Below, piece by piece: positions 1 through 6,952 of a stretch of 17,330 nucleotides of DNA. The position numbers were made by a program, and so were the translations under genes. The stretch lies in contig JAKAWN010000103.1 in the NCBI GenBank assembly GCA_021827245.1, forward strand, positions 1-17,330, read 5' to 3'. This DNA comes from Acidobacteriota bacterium (GTDB lineage Bacteria > Acidobacteriota > Terriglobia > UBA7540). Within the stretch, counting starts at the first letter, position 1; the number at the start of each line of letters is the position of its first letter. The notes beneath the pieces were generated by a model. It was not told where the DNA came from. It did not search any database and saw only the letters and a program-made list of their open reading frames with translations.

Positions 1-211
1 AAGGTCTTCATGTCGGCGATGGTCCCCGACTGGCCGGAAGGATCGAATTCGGCCACCGACATCGCAACAGGCGGACAATTGTTTTGCAGAATAGTCACGT
101 TAGCAGGCACCAGCGACTGCGGGGCAGCGTTGAACCACTTCCCCGGACCTTCCCAAGAATGTTTGCTGACTCCATCCGCTTATTCTGCCCCAACCTGTGC
201 CGATTCGTCAT
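1..211. other. left edge, no supportable gene
   Basis: No gene in this stretch meets the evidence standard. The leftward strand has a frame open from 179 down to the window edge, after a TAA at 180-182. It reads plausibly protein-like, for example NCPPVAMSVAEFDPSGQSG, with possible starts at GTG 110, GTG 98 or ATG 62, but none has a ribosome binding site. It could be the front of a gene lying beyond the window, since the two genes to its right are also leftward. The rightward frame across the same bases is open too, but its product is Cys/Ser/Pro-rich and looks non-coding. Confidence 0.3.
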
Positions 212-592
212 TCAAGACCGCACCGAAGCTGATACCTTCGCGGTCTGCTTCTCATATTTCTCCCGGCAGTCTTCCGAGCAGAAGTGCAGGACCTGTGTGC
301 CCTGCACCAGGCGGTGAGAGACTTCCGTTGACACGAACATGCCGCACACAGGGTCACGAACCATCCGGCCCCCAACGGTGTCCGTGTTCGTGCTCGCGGC
401 ACGGCTCCGCTCAGCTTGAGCAGAACTGCGGAAGCCACTATGCGTCCCGCCCAGCAATCCTCGAACAGTCTTCGAAATCGTATACACTACACCGATCAGG
501 AAGACCATGTCCATGATGGCATCAATTAAACTTCCCACGCTAATTTGACGGCACCCGCCGAAGCGAGGATGCCCTGCCTTTCCCAAGGTCAC
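212..592 (-). CDS. small membrane-anchored YHS-domain protein
   Basis: Predicted 126-residue protein with one hydrophobic helix near residues 23-47 (MDMVFLIGVVYTISKTV) and a short linker. Residues 77-115 form a YHS/TRASH-like zinc or metal module, with Cys83 in DPVCGM and Cys105/Cys109 in FCSEDC. YHS modules occur in metal-handling proteins, so a role in metal sensing or trafficking at the inner membrane is possible but unproven. The GTG start at 592-590 overlaps the stop of the upstream TPR gene as GTGA, the usual sign of translational coupling. A second in-frame GTG at 538 would begin just before the hydrophobic helix and is a credible alternative, because residues 2-18 have no obvious role. 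Neither start has a strong ribosome binding site. The two genes are almost certainly one transcript. Confidence 0.72.
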   Translation of the reverse strand: MTLGKAGHPRFGGCRQISVGSLIDAIMDMVFLIGVVYTISKTVRGLLGGTHSGFRSSAQAERSRAASTNTDTVGGRMVRDPVCGMFVSTEVSHRLVQGTQVLHFCSEDCREKYEKQTAKVSASVRS

Positions 593-1236
593 ATTGTTCC
601 GCTGGCGCTCCCGCTGGCCGCGTCCAACTTTGCCTTGATCTCGTTCAGTCCCGGATAATTCGGGTTTTGCCGATGAAGCTCATCCCAATACTTTCTGGCG
701 GTCTTGAGGTCGTGTGTTCCCTCGAGATTCACCACGATCATGTTGAACATTGTCGGCTGGTGATTCGGATTCAGAGCAAGAACCTTCGTATATTCCGCAA
801 TGGCCTGCTGCGGCTGGCCGACATAGAAATAAGATGTTCCCAGATCGGTCCGCGCATTGACATTCTTAGGACTCAGGGTCAGGGATCGCTGGTACCACTC
901 GATGGCGAGGTTGAAATAGTGCTGGTCATAAAGGTAGTTGGCCAGTCGGAGCGGAATCTGGGGGTCCTGCGGATTCTGAGCGGCCTGCTGCTGGTAGTTT
1001 TCGATAATCTGAGCCACCTCAAGCGGCGGATGTCCATTGGGAAGCCCTGTTGCAGGATTAATATTGGCATTGCTTCCCGAGGCCATTGCACCTGCTGAGG
1101 GCGAACCTGAGCTCGCGGCGCTTGCCACGGCAGCCTGCGCGGAAATACTGGCCTGGCTGTGTGACTTATAGATGAATCCGGCTAGAAAACCCACGCTCAA
1201 GAAAACAATAGCGGTAACAATGGTTTCTATTTTCAC
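589..1236 (-). CDS. membrane-anchored TPR-repeat protein
   Basis: Predicted 215-residue protein. The frame is open back to 1347, but GTG at 1236-1234 is the likely start: GAGG sits 5 bases upstream and the protein then opens directly with a transmembrane anchor (KIETIVTAIVFLSVGFLAGF). A low-complexity Ala/Ser/Gly linker follows. The C-terminal two thirds holds about three tetratricopeptide repeats, seen as IPLRLANYLYDQHYFNLAIE, ARTDLGTSYFYVGQPQQAIA and a more divergent third copy containing LKTARKYWDELHRQNP. TPRs bind other proteins, and the layout resembles anchored TPR scaffolds such as the C-terminal part of CcmI/CycH cytochrome c maturation proteins, but no ccm gene is nearby. The partner is unknown. 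It overlaps the YHS gene by 4 bases, and the two are probably co-expressed. Confidence 0.82.
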   Translation of the reverse strand: MKIETIVTAIVFLSVGFLAGFIYKSHSQASISAQAAVASAASSGSPSAGAMASGSNANINPATGLPNGHPPLEVAQIIENYQQQAAQNPQDPQIPLRLANYLYDQHYFNLAIEWYQRSLTLSPKNVNARTDLGTSYFYVGQPQQAIAEYTKVLALNPNHQPTMFNMIVVNLEGTHDLKTARKYWDELHRQNPNYPGLNEIKAKLDAASGSASGTM

Positions 1237-1278
1237 TTCATCCTCACAAGCCAATTCTCGAACTTCAATCTTAAGAAC

Positions 1279-1305
1279 TTTATAGTACGATATAAGGCTG
1301 ACCAA
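1279..1305 (-). promoter_or_regulatory. possible promoter of the TPR-YHS pair
   Basis: On the leftward strand a -35-like TTGGTC (1305-1300) and a -10-like TATAAA (1284-1279) are separated by 15 bases, about 43 bases ahead of the GTG start at 1236. The -10 box is good, but the -35 match is weak and the spacing is short. This AT-rich patch lies between divergent genes, so it may also serve the rightward ALDH gene. Confidence 0.25.
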
Positions 1306-1419
1306 TGGTAGTGTGAACGAGCGGCGCGCTTGTCTTGCCGAAGGCACGCTGCCACGAACGTATCGCTTTCAAAATGTTCTGCTAATGTCATTCCAGCCAT
1401 GATCACACAGGGAGGTTCT

Positions 1420-2877
1420 ATGCCACAAATCTATAGAAACCTGATTGCGGGGCAATGGATTGAATGTGGGTCCAGGCAAACGTTCGCCAACATCAATCCG
1501 GCCAATACCGACGAAGTACTCGGGCACTTTCAGGCCTCAGGCGGCGAGGATGTCCAGGCTGCTTGTGATGCGGCAGCCAAGGCGCAGCCCGGGTGGGCGT
1601 CGTTACCTGCGCCGCGCCGGGGCGAATATCTTTTCAAGGCCGCGGAATTGCTGGAATCCCGCCTCGACAAAGTGTCTGAAGACATGACGCGCGAGGAAGG
1701 CAAGACCCTGCCCGAAGCAAAAGGAGAAGTGAAACGAGCCATCAACATTTTTCGCTACTTTGGCGGCGAAGGCGCCCGCTCGTTCAGTTATCAGATTCCA
1801 TCCGAGCGGCCCAACGTTTTTTGTTACATGATGCGCAAGCCGCTCGGCGTGGTGGGGCTGATCACGCCCTGGAATTTCCCCAGCGCCATTCCGGCCTGGA
1901 AGATGGCGCCGGCGCTGGTGGCGGGCAACACGGTGGTGATCAAGCCGGCAAGCCTGGCGCCGCTCAGTCCTTACCGCCTGGTGGAAGCGCTGGTTGAGGC
2001 AGGCATTCCGGCGGGCGTCCTGAATTACGTCACCGGAAGCGGCAGCGCAGCAGGCAATGCCCTGGTGGAGCATCCCGCGGTCCGGGCGATCTCATTCACC
2101 GGCTCATGCGACGTTGGAAACCGCCTCCATGAGAAGCTTGCCGGGCGCAAGGTTCGAGTTCAGCTTGAGATGGGCGGCAAGAATCCGACCGTGGTGCTCA
2201 AGGACGCGGATCTCGATTACGCGGCCGATATCCTGATCAATGGAGCCTTTTTCTCAACCGGGCAAAAATGCACCGCGTGCAGCCGCGCCATCATTGAAAA
2301 GGACATTTACAGGCCGCTGTTGGAAAAGCTGGTGGCGAAAACCAAGGGACTGAAAGTGGGCAATGGCGTTGAGCCGGGAGTGCAGATGGGGCCTGCCGTC
2401 GATGCCAAGCAGCTTGAAACTGATCTCAAATATATTGAAATTGCCAAGAAGGAAGGCGCTAAACTGTTGTGCGGCGGAAATCGCCTGACCGGAGGCATCT
2501 ACGACAAGGGCTTCTTTGTCGAGCCAACGATCTTTGACGGGGTCAAGCCGGAGATGCGCATTGCCCAGGAAGAAGTTTTCGGCCCGGTGCTGGCTCTGAT
2601 GGTGGCGAATGACTTTGACGACGCTATGCGCCTTGCTAATTGCATCCAATTCGGGCTTTCTGCTTCAATCGTGTCGCGCGACCTGACGCATGTGCATCAG
2701 TTCATCAACGGGATCGAGGCAGGCCTGATCACCGTTAACCTGCCCACGGCAGGTGTCGAGTACCAACTACCGTTTGGCGGCACCAAGGAATCCAGCTTCG
2801 GCATGCGCGAGCAGGGACCGCTGGCGCTCGATTTCTACACCGAGTCGCGCACCGTTTATCTGAAATACACTCAATAG
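1420..2877 (+). CDS. aldehyde dehydrogenase, 2-oxoglutarate-semialdehyde type
   Basis: NAD(P)-dependent aldehyde dehydrogenase of 485 residues, a normal length for the superfamily. ATG 1420 is chosen over the upstream in-frame ATG 1330 because GGAGG lies 4 bases ahead of it and the protein then opens in family fashion ([11 protein letters not shown]). Visible active-site residues are Asn152 (TPWNFP), Lys175 (VVIKPAS), Glu250 (LEMGGKNP) and catalytic Cys284 (GQKCTACSR). The C-terminal [10 protein letters not shown] and [11 protein letters not shown] motifs are intact. The overall pattern resembles 2-oxoglutarate semialdehyde dehydrogenases (2,5-dioxopentanoate dehydrogenases), which make 2-oxoglutarate at the end of oxidative pentose, glucarate and hydroxyproline routes. 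The sugar-acid dehydratase at 11692-13449 fits that use. The exact aldehyde is inferred; succinate semialdehyde or a related aldehyde remains possible. The next gene starts 105 bases downstream on the same strand. Confidence 0.9.
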   Translation: MPQIYRNLIAGQWIECGSRQTFANINPANTDEVLGHFQASGGEDVQAACDAAAKAQPGWASLPAPRRGEYLFKAAELLESRLDKVSEDMTREEGKTLPEAKGEVKRAINIFRYFGGEGARSFSYQIPSERPNVFCYMMRKPLGVVGLITPWNFPSAIPAWKMAPALVAGNTVVIKPASLAPLSPYRLVEALVEAGIPAGVLNYVTGSGSAAGNALVEHPAVRAISFTGSCDVGNRLHEKLAGRKVRVQLEMGGKNPTVVLKDADLDYAADILINGAFFSTGQKCTACSRAIIEKDIYRPLLEKLVAKTKGLKVGNGVEPGVQMGPAVDAKQLETDLKYIEIAKKEGAKLLCGGNRLTGGIYDKGFFVEPTIFDGVKPEMRIAQEEVFGPVLALMVANDFDDAMRLANCIQFGLSASIVSRDLTHVHQFINGIEAGLITVNLPTAGVEYQLPFGGTKESSFGMREQGPLALDFYTESRTVYLKYTQ

Positions 2878-2982
2878 GGTGCAGGTTCTTACATTTGGCG
2901 TAAGGCCAGCGAAGCAATACGGCCTGCGCGCTTTGAACGTCAAATCAGAGCTCAGGATTGCGGATTTCACCAGGAGATTGCC

Positions 2983-3912
2983 ATGAAAAAGACACAACAA
3001 TTTCTCGCCAAGCTGAAGCTGCCGTTTGAAGATAACCACGCGCTCAAGCCCACTTCGCTCCGGTTCAAGGACGGCGGGCAGTACCGTTTTGAAATCCCCA
3101 GCGTCGAGGGCCCGCGGGTCTTTCGCGAAGTGCTCGACGCGGCCAAAAACCTGAATATTCCAATCCATCGCGTCAGCCAGGGAAGCGGCATCATGCTGCT
3201 GACCAAGGCCGAGATTTCGGAAATGGCCCACATTGGGCACGACCAGCGCATCGAGGTCTGCCTGTTCGTCGGGCCGCGCGCCACTTTCGAGACCGGGGCG
3301 CAAACCGTCTCCAGCGCGGGTAAGGTGATCGGCCTTCAGCATCGCGGCGCCGACCAGTTGGTTTACGCCGTCGAAGATGTCAAGCGCGCCTGCGATCTGG
3401 GCATTCGCAGCGTTCTTCCCGCCGATCTCGGTCTGATCTGGGTGATCAACGAAATGAAAAAGAAGGGCGAGTTGCCGAAGAATCTAGTCATCAAGAGCTC
3501 GGTCACTTTGCCGGCGGCGAATCCAGCCACGGCACGATTATTCCAGGAGGCGGGCGTTTCTACATTGAATATTCCAACCGACTTGACTCCCGCTCAGATC
3601 GGCGCCATCCGCCAGGCGGTCGACATTCCCATCGATCTCTACATCGAAGTTCCGGACAATTTCGGCGGCTTTATCCGCTTTTACGAGATGCCGCAGATCA
3701 TCCAGGTGGCAGCTCCAAATTACTTCAAGTTCGGCCTTCGCAATGCCCCGGACATTTATCCGTCCGGCGGCCACATTGAAGATCTTGCGGCAAGGATGGG
3801 CCGCGAACGCGTCCGCCGCGCCAAGATAGCCCTCGACCTGCTTGAGCAGTATGCGCCGCAGGTCAAGATGTCGCCGCTGGGATCCAAGGACCTCGGCATC
3901 CCGGAGGTCTGA
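2983..3912 (+). CDS. U32-like TIM-barrel protein of unknown function
   Basis: Predicted soluble cytoplasmic protein of 309 residues with no signal peptide or membrane segment. The start ATG is preceded by CAGGAG about 7 bases upstream. Alternating strands and helices suggest a TIM barrel. The centre and C-terminal half (GADQLVYAVEDVKRACDLGI, then GVSTLNIPTDLTPAQI, then IDLYIEVPDNFGGF) resemble the proteins often annotated as U32 family peptidases. However, the Cys cluster I associate with true U32 members is missing; only two cysteines are visible, in EVCLFV and RACDLG. Peptidase activity is therefore doubtful. The conserved VSQGSGI, DNFGGFIRFYEMP and KFGLRNAPD stretches suggest a ligand pocket. 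It lies 105 bases after the semialdehyde dehydrogenase, probably in one operon, so a role in the same catabolic route is a reasonable guess but not shown. Confidence 0.8.
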   Translation: MKKTQQFLAKLKLPFEDNHALKPTSLRFKDGGQYRFEIPSVEGPRVFREVLDAAKNLNIPIHRVSQGSGIMLLTKAEISEMAHIGHDQRIEVCLFVGPRATFETGAQTVSSAGKVIGLQHRGADQLVYAVEDVKRACDLGIRSVLPADLGLIWVINEMKKKGELPKNLVIKSSVTLPAANPATARLFQEAGVSTLNIPTDLTPAQIGAIRQAVDIPIDLYIEVPDNFGGFIRFYEMPQIIQVAAPNYFKFGLRNAPDIYPSGGHIEDLAARMGRERVRRAKIALDLLEQYAPQVKMSPLGSKDLGIPEV

Positions 3913-3947
3913 GGAAAACGTCCCGAAGGGCTTGAGGCGCGTTTTTC
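3913..3947 (+). terminator. weak terminator-like hairpin after the U32-like gene
   Basis: Starting right after the stop codon, GAAAACG and CGTTTTTC can pair across an inner segment that itself contains CCCGAAGGG, and the outer arm ends in TTTTT. The stem is A/T-rich and short, so termination here would be inefficient. Bases 3948-4047 hold no gene that I can support. Confidence 0.25.
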
Positions 3948-4047
3948 TGTTCCAGCCCGTGGCGTGCCCGCTGGCATTCGGTTCGACACCATGCCTGTGT
4001 TCTTCACTGAGGCTTACTAAGCTCACCGTGGCATGGCTGGCGCGAGC

Positions 4048-4077
4048 GGGACACGCTTTCAAATACCGGATTATATT
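4048..4077 (+). promoter_or_regulatory. possible promoter of the truncated BNR gene
   Basis: GGGACA (4048-4053) and TATATT (4072-4077) are spaced by 18 bases, about 35 bases ahead of the ATG at 4113. The -10 box matches 5 of 6 consensus bases and the -35 box 4 of 6. The -10 box overlaps the left arm of the inverted repeat at 4075-4094. Confidence 0.33.
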
Positions 4078-4094
4078 CATGCAACATCATGAAT
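4075..4094. repeat. perfect 7-bp inverted repeat before a strong RBS
   Basis: ATTCATG (4075-4081) and CATGAAT (4088-4094) are perfect inverse complements around a 6-base spacer. They are followed by a run of T (4094-4098) and then a very strong ribosome binding site (AAGGAGGGGG, 4099-4108). The repeat overlaps the candidate -10 box. It could be a repressor operator or a small terminator-like hairpin in the leader. No regulator gene is adjacent. Confidence 0.5.
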
Positions 4095-4112
4095 TTTTAA
4101 GGAGGGGGTGCA

Positions 4113-4538
4113 ATGGTGCGTTCCAGACGCTTGACCTATATCGCAATCGTGTTCCCGACGACTACAGTAGCCGCGGGCTTCGCTCAAGCACGGGTGAAAT
4201 CCGCTTCAAGGTCTGGCACTGAAAACCAGAAACAGGATGTCTTCAAGAATCTCAAGTTCCGCCACGTTGGGCCAACGGTGGCGGGCGGACGTGTCGCCGC
4301 GGTTGTTGGGATTCCGGGAAACCCCAACGCCAATTACGTGGGGGCTTCGGCAGGTGGCGTCTTCATGACCGTGGATGGCCGAGTAAGCTGGAAAGCCATC
4401 TTCACGCACGAGAGCACGGCGTCCATCGGGGCGATTGGCCTGGCTGGTTATTGCGCGTTACAGGAAGTAGCGCATATGTACCCGTGGTCAAGGCGGGCTT
4501 TGTGCCCAGTTGGACGCGCCGCCGGATCGCATTTGTGA
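4113..4538 (+). pseudogene. truncated BNR/sortilin-type exported hydrolase, N-terminal remnant
   Basis: The 141-residue frame opens with an export signal (MVRSRRLTYIAIVFPTTTVAAGFAQA). It then carries the characteristic first blade of the large exported BNR-repeat/VPS10-sortilin-like proteins: FKNLKFRHVGPTVAGGRV, then VPGNPN-like GIPGNPN, YVGASAGGVFMTVDG and SWKAIFTHESTASIGAIGLA. Those proteins are normally around a thousand residues long and full of further blades. Here the similarity stops at about position 4445. The rest (GYCALQEVAHMYPW and on) is unrelated, and no other frame downstream resumes the family pattern. I read this as a gene that has lost most of its coding region by deletion. 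A very strong ribosome binding site at 4099-4108 is retained, so a short peptide could still be made. Confidence 0.72.
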
Positions 4539-4550
4539 TAAACTTCAGTT

Positions 4551-5222
4551 ATGAAGTACCTGCTGGCCATTGTTCTTTTTCTGGCGGGTGCGATATATCC
4601 GTTCGCCCTCAGGGCTCAATCGTTTCATCCGAGGCTTGGTCCGCAAAATGTGGGACATTTCCGCGACGGCGGTTTTCGGTTCCGACCGTTCCGAGGCGGC
4701 GCGCAGCCAGTTGTCCTCCCTCCCTTCTTTGGATACCCGTCAAACTATCCGTTTGAATATTTCTATCCAGGCCTCTGGCCGCCAATCGATTACGAATACG
4801 AGCAGGCTTCCAGAATTGCCCATGGCGACGTGGCTGCTGAAGTAGCTGCTCAGGAAAAAGCCCTCCTTTCCAGCCAGGTTCAGCAACTGACTGAGGAGGT
4901 TCGCTCACTGCGCCAGGAACAAGCTTTGCGCCAATATGCGGCGCAGGCTCCTGCCGCTCCGCCCAGTTCTGAACTTCGGCCGCGGCCTTCACCCAGGGTG
5001 CGGCCCAGCACCCGGCACGAGTTCCCTGCTACCGTCTTCATCTACAGGGACGGCCGAAAGATGGAAGCACGCGATTACGCCATCTTGGGCAATACGCTAT
5101 GGGTTTTCCATGGCAAGCTGGCGCAAAAGTTTCCGCTTTCTGATTTTAATCTTGAGGCCAGCCGGCAGGTGAACGAAGAGCACGGCGTCGAATTCCCCTT
5201 ATCTGGCCCCCATCCGCAGTAG
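4551..5222 (+). CDS. secreted protein of unknown function with coiled coil
   Basis: Predicted 223-residue protein with a clear Sec signal peptide (MKYLLAIVLFLAGAIYPFALRA, cleavage near Ala22-Gln23), so it should act in the periplasm or outside. Residues about 25-80 are rich in Phe, Pro, Gly and Arg. Residues about 90-130 look like a short coiled coil (VQQLTEEVRSLRQEQALRQY), followed by a Pro/Arg-rich linker. The C-terminal 60 residues form a compact basic/acidic module (FPATVFIYRDGRKMEARDYA, NTLWVFHGKLAQKFPLSDFN) of a kind I associate with small exported Acidobacteriota proteins; I know no function for it. No good ribosome binding site precedes the ATG. The gene may be transcribed with the remnant upstream. 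The lactonase follows 120 bases later with its own promoter. Confidence 0.75.
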   Translation: MKYLLAIVLFLAGAIYPFALRAQSFHPRLGPQNVGHFRDGGFRFRPFRGGAQPVVLPPFFGYPSNYPFEYFYPGLWPPIDYEYEQASRIAHGDVAAEVAAQEKALLSSQVQQLTEEVRSLRQEQALRQYAAQAPAAPPSSELRPRPSPRVRPSTRHEFPATVFIYRDGRKMEARDYAILGNTLWVFHGKLAQKFPLSDFNLEASRQVNEEHGVEFPLSGPHPQ

Positions 5223-5267
5223 CCCGCCATGATCGGAGCCAAAGTCCCCCCTCGCAGCAAACCATAC

Positions 5268-5296
5268 TTGCGTTCCTAGCTAGATGACATCATAAT
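5268..5296 (+). promoter_or_regulatory. candidate sigma-70 promoter of the lactonase gene
   Basis: TTGCGT (5268-5273) and CATAAT (5291-5296) are separated by exactly 17 bases, 46 bases ahead of the lactonase ATG. The -10 box matches 5 of 6 consensus bases and the -35 box 3 of 6. A transcript from here would have a leader of about 40 bases ending in a strong ribosome binding site (AAGGAGG, 5330-5336). Confidence 0.5.
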
Positions 5297-5342
5297 CGGG
5301 CTTTTCCGGATTCAATGCACTGACACTCAAAGGAGGATTCAT

Positions 5343-6635
5343 ATGTCATCGGATGACACGCAGTTGTCCTGGAACCGACTTGCCAAACCATCACGCCGCA
5401 ATTTTCTGAAAAGCGCCGCTGCTTTCGCCATGGCTGGCTCTGCAATCGGGTGCAGCCGTCAGAGCGGAGTGAAAGAAACGCAGGAAGCACAGCCAGCACA
5501 ACCTTCAGGAAAGCCCCGCCTGGTCTATGTGGGAAGTTACAGTTTCAAAGGGCAGAAATTCGGACGCAGCCACGGCGACGGGATTTATCTTTTCGAAATG
5601 GACCCTGCAACCGGCGCGCTCACCCAGCGCGAAGTGTTTGCCAATCCCAATAATCCTTCGTGGCTCTCGCTAAATTCCGCAAAGACGCACTTGTATTCTT
5701 GCGATGAGCTTGTGCATTACCAAGGCAAGTCTTCCGGTGCCGTTACCGCCTACTCCATCGACGCCTCAAATGGACACCTTACAAAGCTGAATACAGTTAG
5801 TTCGGGAGGCGCCGGCCCTGCCTACATCAGCGTGCATCCTTCCGGGCGTTACGTTTTTGCCGCCAATTACGGCGCTGGAAGCGTGGCAGTACTTCCCGTC
5901 CGTCCCGATGGCAGCCTGGGTCCCGCGACCGACGTTCACGTGGACAAGGGTCCGGTTGGTCCCAAGCACGCCACCAACGCGCCGCCGGGAAGTTTTGCCA
6001 TCAGCGGGCATGATCGTCCCCACTGTCACATGATTCACGTCGATCCCAGTGGCAAACGCGTCATCTCCACCGACCTGGGCATGGACAAGATCATGATCTG
6101 GAATTTCGACACAGCAAAAGGCAAGCTGACCCCGAACAATCCTCATGAGATTTCGGCACCCCCCGGCGACGGCCCGCGCCATTTTGTTTTCCATCCCAAC
6201 GGCCGGTGGTTTTATTGCATCCAGGAAGAGGGCTCTTGCGTGGTCGTTTTCGACTACGATGAATCCAGCGGAAACATGACACAGAAGCAGGTGATTTCAA
6301 CCCTCCCCAAGGACTTTGTCGGATCGAACATGGCCTCCGAAATCAGGATCTCGCCGGACGCAAAATTCATTTACGGCGCCAACCGCCTGCATGACACGAT
6401 CACCACTTTCTCCATTGGGCAGGACGGCAGCCTGACTTACGTGGGTGAGGAATGGACTCACGCCGACTATCCACGCAGCATCACCGTGGATCCTTCTGGC
6501 AATTTTATTTATTCCTGCAATCAACGTGGAGATAGCCTCACGACGTTTCGCGTGAATCGGCAAACCGGCAAGGTCAGTTTCACCGGCCAGTTCACGGCCG
6601 TCGGGACCCCATCCGTCATGGTGTTCCTCACCTAG
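5343..6635 (+). CDS. Tat-exported lactonase of the 6-phosphogluconolactonase (Pgl/YbhE) fold
   Basis: Predicted 430-residue seven-bladed beta-propeller of the lactonase family (COG2706 type), which hydrolyses sugar lactones to acids. Residues 17-37 carry a twin-arginine signal (SRRNFLKS) followed by a lipobox-like AIGC with Cys37, so the enzyme is probably exported folded and lipid-anchored. Propeller repeats are visible as VYVGSYSF, GIYLFEMDPATGALTQ, PAYISVHPSGRYVFAANYG, CHMIHVDPSGKRVISTDLG, PRHFVFHPNGRWFYCIQEE, EIRISPDAKFIYGANR and PRSITVDPSGNFIYSCNQ. Export argues against the cytosolic 6-phosphogluconolactone step and for an extracytoplasmic aldonolactone substrate, made for instance by a periplasmic sugar dehydrogenase; none is in the window. 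The start is supported by AAGGAGG 6 bases upstream. A terminator lies 70 bases after the stop. Confidence 0.87.
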   Translation: MSSDDTQLSWNRLAKPSRRNFLKSAAAFAMAGSAIGCSRQSGVKETQEAQPAQPSGKPRLVYVGSYSFKGQKFGRSHGDGIYLFEMDPATGALTQREVFANPNNPSWLSLNSAKTHLYSCDELVHYQGKSSGAVTAYSIDASNGHLTKLNTVSSGGAGPAYISVHPSGRYVFAANYGAGSVAVLPVRPDGSLGPATDVHVDKGPVGPKHATNAPPGSFAISGHDRPHCHMIHVDPSGKRVISTDLGMDKIMIWNFDTAKGKLTPNNPHEISAPPGDGPRHFVFHPNGRWFYCIQEEGSCVVVFDYDESSGNMTQKQVISTLPKDFVGSNMASEIRISPDAKFIYGANRLHDTITTFSIGQDGSLTYVGEEWTHADYPRSITVDPSGNFIYSCNQRGDSLTTFRVNRQTGKVSFTGQFTAVGTPSVMVFLT

Positions 6636-6705
6636 GAATCACAGTGCCGCCTTTGTTATGAGAGCGTGAATCGTGGCGCTGCGGCCATTTCAGGTTCTTG
6701 GCGTT

Positions 6706-6742
6706 GCGGGCTCCTGCTCAAGCAAGGGCCCGCCGTCTTTTT
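6706..6742 (+). terminator. strong intrinsic terminator after the lactonase gene
   Basis: GCGGGCTCCTGCT (6706-6718) pairs with AGCAAGGGCCCGC (6721-6733) over 13 positions, with one mismatch and one G-U pair. The tip is tight (CA, probably opening to four bases), and the hairpin is followed by CGTCTTTTT (6734-6742). This is a typical Rho-independent terminator and sets the end of the lactonase transcript. The rest of the 317-base gap, 6743-6952, shows no gene. It must contain the promoter of the transglutaminase gene, but no convincing pair of boxes is visible. Confidence 0.82.
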
Positions 6743-6952
6743 CAGGAGTAGTGGTCATACCTCCGACAAGTGCATGTGTGTCGGGCATCCCTTGCAGTTG
6801 CGCGCATCGGGAACTGTGCGGTAGGATTCTTTTTGTCTGAATTATGCGTTATCCTTCCTTCAACCGCGGCTTCACCTGAGCGTAACCCTCCAATCGCGGG
6901 TCGATTCCTTCAGCCGAACATCCACAGGCCAGTCTTCACGAGGAGGTTTCCA

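Noticed and set aside
10..516. 168-codon rightward open frame at the left edge
   Set aside because: It runs antisense through the YHS gene, is rich in Cys, Ser and Pro with no domain pattern, and has no ribosome binding site.
3538..4080. 180-codon leftward open frame overlapping the U32-like gene
   Set aside because: Most of it is antisense to a well-patterned gene, and it shows no recognisable domain.
3842..4222. 126-codon rightward open frame across the gap after the U32-like gene
   Set aside because: It bridges the end of one gene and the start of the BNR remnant in the wrong frame for both; Cys/Arg/Ser-rich and without a ribosome binding site.
5343..6635. Lactonase as the cytosolic pentose-phosphate enzyme Pgl
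   Set aside because: The twin-arginine signal and lipobox-like AIGC indicate export, where phosphorylated 6-phosphogluconolactone is not expected.
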